NCBI GenBank assembly: GCA_937126915.1 | Contig: CAKZLM010000062.1 | Span: forward strand, 1-37,195 | Source: an uncultured Alphaproteobacteria bacterium | GTDB lineage: Bacteria > Pseudomonadota > Alphaproteobacteria > Sphingomonadales > SMXR01 | Length of the DNA stretch: 37,195 nt | Direction of reading: 5' to 3' | Part shown: in pieces, positions 32,414 through 37,195 of the stretch | Layout: the number at the start of each line of letters is the position of its first letter | Numbering within the stretch: the stretch's first letter is position 1 | Program-made: the position numbers and the translations under genes | The notes under the pieces: generated by a model | The model's database searches: none | Told to the model about the DNA's origin: nothing | The model's input: only the letters and a program-made list of their open reading frames with translations

Positions 32414-34033
32414 TTGGTTGAGGCAATTTTACATCAAACCCCGGATCCAGAATTAACCGGCTTTGAAAGTCAACCTTCGTCTACGGCGAACAGCGCAAGA
32501 TTTGGCAGTAAATATCAAGCCTTAAAAAATCGCAATCCATTGCAAACAGATGACAGCCAGCGCGATTTTGATGCGATTAAAAAAATTGCCGCACAAATGG
32601 CCCTGAAAGCAGGCACAGAACCAACTCCTAATCATGATGAAATCAATTGGCAGGATGAGGAAGATGCCCGCCAGTCAGCGGTTGCTGAAAAGGCCCTTCA
32701 TCATGTGCGGGAGATCATCCAACGCGATGATGCTGATGACATTGATGATGTAGATGTTTTAGCCCATATGGCAGAGCAAAGCACAACAAAACACTATGAC
32801 TTTGACGATAGCCTTAGTGACGTTATCGAAGACACCCCTTCATATCTATCACACCAAATGGAAAAACCGCGCCAACCCGGTAATAACCACTTTGACTTTG
32901 ACGATGGCGCGGTTGCTGAGGGGGGGTGGCAGTTCAGAACGGACCGCGCGGGTCATTTAGATGAATTAGACCAAGCAGGCAGTGCCTATTTTGGCAAGGA
33001 AGCCGATGATCTTAAAGAAAAAGGCTTCTTCCAGAAACTGGCCAGCAATGAGACCGGTGCCCTAAATCAAACGGTCAGTCATCATCAACCCATCCGTGAT
33101 ATGGTTGTGCAAATTGAAGCGCCTGACGGTTCGCCACGACCTTGGAAATTACGCGCTAAGGCCCGCTTTAACCCACTTGACGGGAGATTTATTGGCTATG
33201 AGGGCACCGCCATGCCCGTTGACCCATCTGAGGTGGCAAGTGAATTAGAAAGCTCCTTTGCCCCCCCACAAGGGCAGTATCAATCGAACGGCCTTGGCGC
33301 AGTCAAGCCATCGCACTCTACAAGCAAGGCCTTGCTACAAAAGCTATTTTTGAAACATTTGTCAGAAACAACGGCCAATGCAACGCAACACCTGACAGGC
33401 CTAGCCACCAGTCTTTTAGAAGAAGCGCAACTAAGCCAAAACCGCAGCATAATGCAACAGGCCCTAGAGATTTTAGAGCAAAGCCGCACCGTGCATCATC
33501 AATTAGAAAATGTTGGCGTTTTAGAAAATACCATCGCCTCAGACCTAGCCCAAAAACGTGGTCGCAAATATGCTATCAAACGGGTGATGGAAGAGGTGTT
33601 GGATGAAGATGCTATCATCGAAGGTGAAGCAGCCCGATATTATATCGACCCCAGCGCAAATGCCTTAGAAACAAATTTTGATTCGGCCCTTCTTCGTAAA
33701 ATCATCAGCCGCATGGTTTTAGTGGCTCGAAAATTTGGTAGCCGTGAAAGCGACCGCCTCATTAAAATCACCGCTAGCATCAGCGGGCATTTAATTATCC
33801 GCATTCCATTGGGCACGGTTGATCAATTATCTTGGTCAATTAATGACGTTTTATTTGACCCCGTTGCAGCCATGAAAGACGGATTAAAACGCCATGATAG
33901 CAATAACTTATCACGCATGGCAGCGTTTAGCTTATCAGCCATGAAACCTGCCGCGCAAAAAGCCGGCGCTGATATTAAAATCATCCGCACCAGTGGTAAC
34001 ATGCGTGAATTGATCTTAGACATTCAGTCTTAA
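32414..34033 (+). CDS. C-terminal part of the same split gene: PAS-like plus degenerate histidine-kinase-like region
   Basis: The frame is open from 32288; 32414 (TTG) is only the first possible start and lacks an RBS. Joined to the N-terminal part with one extra A, the product would be about 828 residues from ATG 31548. The region 32288-33080 is acidic and low-complexity. A PAS-like strand pair follows (GSPRPWKLRAKARFNPLDGRFIGYEG). The last 230 residues have the layout of HisKA plus ATPase domains, but the phospho-His position reads LSETTANATQ instead of SHELRTPL, and the N-box and DxGxG glycine loop are not recognisable (IPLGTVDQ). It looks like a pseudokinase or scaffold. Function is unknown. 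Confidence 0.65.
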   Translation: MVEAILHQTPDPELTGFESQPSSTANSARFGSKYQALKNRNPLQTDDSQRDFDAIKKIAAQMALKAGTEPTPNHDEINWQDEEDARQSAVAEKALHHVREIIQRDDADDIDDVDVLAHMAEQSTTKHYDFDDSLSDVIEDTPSYLSHQMEKPRQPGNNHFDFDDGAVAEGGWQFRTDRAGHLDELDQAGSAYFGKEADDLKEKGFFQKLASNETGALNQTVSHHQPIRDMVVQIEAPDGSPRPWKLRAKARFNPLDGRFIGYEGTAMPVDPSEVASELESSFAPPQGQYQSNGLGAVKPSHSTSKALLQKLFLKHLSETTANATQHLTGLATSLLEEAQLSQNRSIMQQALEILEQSRTVHHQLENVGVLENTIASDLAQKRGRKYAIKRVMEEVLDEDAIIEGEAARYYIDPSANALETNFDSALLRKIISRMVLVARKFGSRESDRLIKITASISGHLIIRIPLGTVDQLSWSINDVLFDPVAAMKDGLKRHDSNNLSRMAAFSLSAMKPAAQKAGADIKIIRTSGNMRELILDIQS

Positions 34034-34164
34034 CTTTTGCCCCTGTCCAACAGCCAAATATTACACTTGCAGAATTCGCTCACTGCTTTACAAATCTTTG
34101 TGGTTTGAAAAACTAACCACATAAATAATGATAAAATAACGTATCTGTTTTGAGAGGAAAGAAA

Positions 34165-34815
34165 ATGGAACTGATGGACGATTACGAATACGATTTCGAC
34201 TTTGACAATGTGCCCAGCGTTTTGGTTGGACAGCAAGCGCCAGATTTTGTTGCTGCTGCTGTTATGCCTGATGATACCATTAATGAAGAGTTTTGCCTTT
34301 CTGAGCATATCGAAGGTAAATATGCCCTTCTTTTCTTCTACCCGTTAGATTTCACATTTGTTTGCCCATCAGAAATTATTGCCTTCAACAACCGTATTGC
34401 TAAGTTTAAAGAACTGGGCTGTGAAGTGATCGGTATTTCTGTTGATAGCCAATTTAGCCACCTAGCATGGAAAAACACCCCACGTGAAAAAGGCGGCTTG
34501 GGTGGTCTTGACTTCCCATTGGTTGCTGATTTGACCAAAGAAATTGGCTATAACTATGGCGTTCTTCGTGAAGATGGCGTGACCTTCCGTGGCAGCTTCT
34601 TGATTGACACCAAAGGTGAGGTTCGCCACCAAGTGGTTAACGACCTTCCATTAGGCCGTAATGTTGACGAAGCCATCCGCATGGTTGAAGCGCTTCAATT
34701 CCACGAAGAGCATGGTGAAGTTTGCCCTGCTGGCTGGAACAAAGGTGACGAGGGCATGACTGCCGATGGCGACGGTGTTGCTAGTTACTTAGCGAAAAAC
34801 TCTGACAATCTATAA
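34165..34815 (+). CDS. Typical 2-Cys peroxiredoxin (AhpC/Prx family)
   Basis: 216 residues from the ATG at 34165, with GAGAGGAAAG just upstream; a TTG five codons earlier is less likely. The peroxidatic Cys67 is in LDFTFVCPSE, with the Thr and Arg environment around it, and the resolving Cys187 is in GEVCPAGW. The GGLGGLDFPLVADLTKEI loop is the GGLG motif linked to over-oxidation sensitivity in the Prx1/AhpC group. Residues 1-20 are an acidic extension rich in Asp and Tyr not required by the fold. The enzyme reduces hydroperoxides using thioredoxin, and trxB is 99 bases downstream. OxyR control is not visible here. Confidence 0.95.
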   Translation: MELMDDYEYDFDFDNVPSVLVGQQAPDFVAAAVMPDDTINEEFCLSEHIEGKYALLFFYPLDFTFVCPSEIIAFNNRIAKFKELGCEVIGISVDSQFSHLAWKNTPREKGGLGGLDFPLVADLTKEIGYNYGVLREDGVTFRGSFLIDTKGEVRHQVVNDLPLGRNVDEAIRMVEALQFHEEHGEVCPAGWNKGDEGMTADGDGVASYLAKNSDNL

Positions 34816-34826
34816 TCTTACTGTGT

Positions 34827-34882
34827 GGGGTATGCGTATTAATACCATACCCCATACCAGATTCCCCCGATACCAGATTCCC
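34827..34882 (+). repeat. Stem-loop followed by a 13-base direct repeat between the peroxiredoxin and trxB
   Basis: GGGGTATG and CATACCCC (34827-34853) pair around an inner GTAT/ATAC palindrome, but no T-run follows. Then ATACCAGATTCCC occurs twice (34854-34866 and 34870-34882) with period 16. The structure could stabilise the upstream mRNA or partly block read-through to trxB. Confidence 0.6.
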
Positions 34883-34914
34883 TATGGGAAAAGACTCTAA
34901 TTGGAGATAAGTGA

Positions 34915-35862
34915 ATGAGTGAGCCAATTCACAGTAAAGTATTAATTATTGGATCAGGCCCTGCAGGATATACCGCAGCGGTTTATGCTGCGCGTGCCTC
35001 ATTAGAGCCAATTATTGTGCAAGGCATGCAACCCGGTGGTCAGTTAACCATCACCACCGATGTTGAGAATTATCCGGGCTTTGCCGAAGCTATTCAAGGC
35101 CCATGGTTGATGGAACAAATGATGGAACAAGCCAAAAATGTTGGCACCCAAATCATTTCTGATTACATCAAGGAAGTAGACTTTGAAACCCGCCCGTTTA
35201 AAGCCATTGGCGACAGCGGTCAGGTTTATACCGGCGACACAGTTATTATAGCTACTGGCGCACAGGCTAAATGGTTGGGCTTGGAAACCGAAATGACCTA
35301 CCAAGGCTTTGGTGTTTCTGCTTGTGCCACTTGTGATGGTTTCTTTTACCGCGGCAAGGAGGTTGCTGTGGTTGGTGGTGGTAACACCGCCGTTGAAGAA
35401 GCGTTGTTCCTAACCAACTTTGCGTCAAAAGTGACCCTTATCCACCGTCGTGACGAATTGCGTTCAGAAAAAATCTTGCAAGAACGCTTGTTCAAAAATG
35501 AAAAAGTGGAAATTTTGTGGGATACTGAATTGGATGAAATCTTAGGCGAGCAAGACCCACTTGGTGTTACTGGCCTGCGCTTAAAATCAACCAAAACAGG
35601 CGACCTATCAGAAATCAACGTAGATGGTGTGTTCATTGCCATTGGCCACAAACCTTCAACCGAGGTGTTCCGTGGCAAGGTGGATATGGATGAAAGCGGA
35701 TATATCAAAAAAGCCCCTGACAGTACAGCCACCAACATCCCCGGTGTTTATGCCGCGGGGGACGTTTCTGACAAAATTTATCGCCAAGCAGTAACCGCTG
35801 CGGGTATGGGTTGTATGGCAGCTCTAGAGGCAGAAAAGTTTATTGCTGAACACGAAGGTTAA
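34915..35862 (+). CDS. trxB: Thioredoxin-disulfide reductase
   Basis: 315 residues. FAD/NADPH enzyme that reduces thioredoxin. It has the N-terminal FAD motif IIGSGPAGYTAAVYAARA, the redox-active pair Cys137-Ala-Thr-Cys140, the NADPH motif VVGGGNTAVEEALFL, and the C-terminal GVYAAGDVSDKIYRQAVTAAGMG flavin contact. An RBS (GGAG) lies before the ATG. The peroxiredoxin directly upstream is a likely user of the thioredoxin it maintains. A strong terminator follows at 35887. Confidence 0.98.
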   Translation: MSEPIHSKVLIIGSGPAGYTAAVYAARASLEPIIVQGMQPGGQLTITTDVENYPGFAEAIQGPWLMEQMMEQAKNVGTQIISDYIKEVDFETRPFKAIGDSGQVYTGDTVIIATGAQAKWLGLETEMTYQGFGVSACATCDGFFYRGKEVAVVGGGNTAVEEALFLTNFASKVTLIHRRDELRSEKILQERLFKNEKVEILWDTELDEILGEQDPLGVTGLRLKSTKTGDLSEINVDGVFIAIGHKPSTEVFRGKVDMDESGYIKKAPDSTATNIPGVYAAGDVSDKIYRQAVTAAGMGCMAALEAEKFIAEHEG

Positions 35863-35886
35863 ATCCTTGCTGTAATTTCTAAAATC

Positions 35887-35913
35887 AGGCCTTCCCAAGG
35901 GGAGGCCTTTTTT
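35887..35913 (+). terminator. Rho-independent terminator of trxB
   Basis: AGGCCTTCCC, loop AA, GGGGAGGCCT with one T-G pair, then six T. Confidence 0.88.
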
Positions 35914-35953
35914 ATATGCTGTTGACACATTAAGGCGCATAGGGGGCACCATC

Positions 35954-36874
35954 ATGGATTGGGACAAATTACGGTTGTTTTATATCGTTGCTGATAGCGG
36001 CAGTTTCACCACCGCCAGCAATCGCCTTAACATGAGCCAATCGGCCCTAAGTCGGCAAATTAAAAGCCTGGAAGACTCTATCGGTGTTAGCCTCTTTACA
36101 CGTCATGCCCGCGGTATCGTTTTAACCTCTGAGGGCGAAAAGCTTTTTAACACCGCCAATGATGTTTACCATAAAATTGAAGCCACCGAAGACAGCCTGC
36201 AAGAAGATAAAGAAAAGCCCATCGGGCGCTTACGGGTTACCACCACGGTCACCTTTGGGGCTTATTGGCTAACGCCGCGCTTAAAAGATTTTACCGATGC
36301 TTATCCTGGTATTGAGCTACAGCTTTTGCTATCTGATGATGATATGGACCTAGCCGCTGGCGACGCCGACATTGCCATTCGTTTCCACGCACCTGAACAG
36401 GCCGATTTGATCCAAAAATTTCTCACCCCCATTTATCATAATCTGTATTCAAGCCCTGATTATGTAAATGAAAAAGGCATGCCCACCACGGCAGAAGACC
36501 TCAATCATCATAACTTAATTGTTTATGGTGACTTAGCACCAACCGAGATTAAAAACGTCAACTGGGTTTTAAAACGTGGTGCTGGCAACTTTAAACGTCG
36601 CCCTTTGGTGGCGGTGAACAGTTTATTTGGCGTTTTAGAAGCAGTGCGCGCTGGTATGGGTATTGCCGCCTTGCCAGATTATTTGGTGCAACAAGACCAA
36701 AGCGTGGTGCGCATCCTACCCAATGAAGATGGCCCCGCATTTGAAGCCTATTTTGTTTATGCCAAAGAATTACGTGGTTCACCGCGTATCAATGCCTTTC
36801 GCGATTTTCTCTTGAAAAAAATTGACGAAGCCACCAAACAAAGTCTGAAATTTGATACCCGCGACGGGCAATAA
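35954..36874 (+). CDS. LysR family transcriptional regulator
   Basis: 306 residues. The N-terminal winged HTH (about 1-60) includes LRLFYIVADSGSFTTASNRLNMSQSALSRQIKSLEDSIG, matching the LysR consensus. The LysR substrate-binding domain follows, with PIGRLRVTTTVTFGAYWLTPRLKDF and the IRFHAPEQADLIQKFLTP linker to the second lobe. The gene begins 41 bases after the trxB terminator and is transcribed in the same direction. No divergently transcribed target is present, so the regulated genes are elsewhere or trxB itself. The effector is unknown. Confidence 0.93.
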   Translation: MDWDKLRLFYIVADSGSFTTASNRLNMSQSALSRQIKSLEDSIGVSLFTRHARGIVLTSEGEKLFNTANDVYHKIEATEDSLQEDKEKPIGRLRVTTTVTFGAYWLTPRLKDFTDAYPGIELQLLLSDDDMDLAAGDADIAIRFHAPEQADLIQKFLTPIYHNLYSSPDYVNEKGMPTTAEDLNHHNLIVYGDLAPTEIKNVNWVLKRGAGNFKRRPLVAVNSLFGVLEAVRAGMGIAALPDYLVQQDQSVVRILPNEDGPAFEAYFVYAKELRGSPRINAFRDFLLKKIDEATKQSLKFDTRDGQ

Positions 36875-36984
36875 TCTGGCTTTGAAAAACAAAAAGGCTC
36901 ATGAATCAAAGAGATATGCGTTTTGAGATGTTAACCTTTTATTAAATATGCAGAATATGCATATGTCCTATTCTGATTTAGCAC

Positions 36985-37013
36985 TTTTATTGTGTGAAAA
37001 GAAACCCTATATA
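36985..37013 (+). promoter_or_regulatory. Possible promoter for the structured RNA
   Basis: TTTTAT (36985-36990), 17-base spacer, TATATA (37008-37013), with the first helix starting eight bases further on, as expected for a transcript start near 37020. The -35 is weak. The 110 bases between the LysR stop and this site hold no gene; an ATATGCATAT palindrome at about 36954-36963 is the only feature noticed. Confidence 0.4.
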
Positions 37014-37020
37014 CCAACCA

Positions 37021-37122
37021 AGCAAGCGGTCGGCAGCTGTATACCCCAATTTACACTGCCTTGGTCAGGTTCCGATACCCTCCCCCCCAACGCACCTTCG
37101 GGCCTGACACCGTTGCTTTTTT
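37021..37122 (+). ncRNA. Candidate structured RNA of unknown family with two arms and intrinsic terminator-like end
   Basis: The strand folds as a three-way junction. The outer stem pairs AGCAAGCGGT (37021-37030) with ACCGTTGCT (37109-37117) with one bulge. Arm one is GGCAG-bulge-TGTA (37032-37041) with TACACTGCC (37052-37060). Arm two pairs GTCAGG (37064-37069) with CCTGAC (37103-37108), extended by CCGA/TCGG, and has a C-rich loop holding seven C in a row (37082-37088). Six T end it (37117-37122). I compared it mentally with SRP RNA, tmRNA, 6S RNA and common riboswitches and could not match it. It could also be a 5' leader for a gene beyond the window. Confidence 0.4.
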
Positions 37123-37167
37123 CATGGTTTTTCATAACGCATGAAACCTCCCTATATAAAACTTTGG

Positions 37168-37195
37168 CCGGGCTTTATGCCCGGTTTTCTTTTTT
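37168..37195 (+). terminator. Rho-independent terminator at the window end
   Basis: CCGGGC, loop TTTAT, GCCCGG, then TTTTC and six T. A TATATA box lies about 10 bases upstream (37153-37158), and a smaller GGTTT/AAACC hairpin lies at 37127-37147. Confidence 0.85.

Noticed and set aside
37021-37122. SRP RNA, tmRNA, 6S RNA or TPP riboswitch
   Set aside because: The SRP GGAAGG-AGCAGC apical motif, the tmRNA tag/acceptor sequences and the TPP CTGAGA core are all missing; only short resemblances such as GTCAGG and CCTGA were seen on either strand.
1-37195. CRISPR array, insertion sequence, prophage or integration site
   Set aside because: No spaced direct repeats of array type, no transposase or integrase frame, and the only tRNA has no duplicated 3' end downstream.

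Overview
This 37 kb window is chromosomal DNA of an alphaproteobacterium of moderate GC content, most likely a marine, Rhodospirillales-like lineage. The assignment rests on gene content and order: yqeY-dnaG-rpoD transcribed away from carA-carB-greA, an ArsR-type regulator fused to a methyltransferase directly upstream of metF, a DUF2336-containing degenerate sensor-kinase-like protein, and a MlaA lipoprotein with an acidic tail. I see no insertion sequence, prophage, CRISPR array or rRNA. The density of housekeeping genes points to ordinary core chromosome with small accessory pockets.

Layout. 1-1.9 kb, minus strand: metF (3' end cut by the window edge) behind a SahR-like regulator whose promoter carries a perfect inverted repeat. 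2.1-7.9 kb, plus strand: MlaA lipoprotein, a tandem SnoaL-like protein, an M24 aminopeptidase-type enzyme, and a lipoprotein subtilase with a proline spacer and an autotransporter barrel. 8.1-10.5 kb: a trans-sulfuration PLP enzyme, a secreted protein with histidine at its predicted mature N-terminus, a small unknown protein and a CAU-anticodon tRNA. 10.5-14.0 kb: a secreted double-VOC protein, a decaying pair of genes (GyrI-like domain, then a sterol desaturase/fatty acid hydroxylase family gene) with in-frame stops, and a split YeeE/YedE transporter pair. 14.2-20.6 kb: patatin-like protein, YjiH-type membrane protein, GNAT, a stand-alone CheY/CheC pair, TetR, metallo-beta-lactamase-fold hydrolase, and a periplasmic binding protein that appears to start at ATT.

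20.7-30.7 kb is the information-processing and pyrimidine/arginine block: rpoD, dnaG and yqeY (minus), then carA, carB and greA (plus). An Lrp/AsnC regulator follows on the minus strand. From 31.5 to 34.0 kb lies an 831-residue gene split into two frames at a run of ten A residues. The window closes with a peroxiredoxin, thioredoxin reductase and LysR run, then a 320-base stretch holding a candidate structured RNA and two terminators.

The functional links I trust are: SahR-like regulator controlling metF, with methionine metabolism also represented by the enzyme at 8.1 kb; carAB-greA as one operon; trxB close to the thiol peroxidase as oxidant defence; and CheY-CheC as a phosphorylation/dephosphorylation module. 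The observations most worth following are the A10 frameshift, the ATT start, the possible copper histidine-brace protein, the in-frame stops in the desaturase operon and the unassigned structured RNA. All family assignments are from reading the translated sequence by eye; no database search was run.
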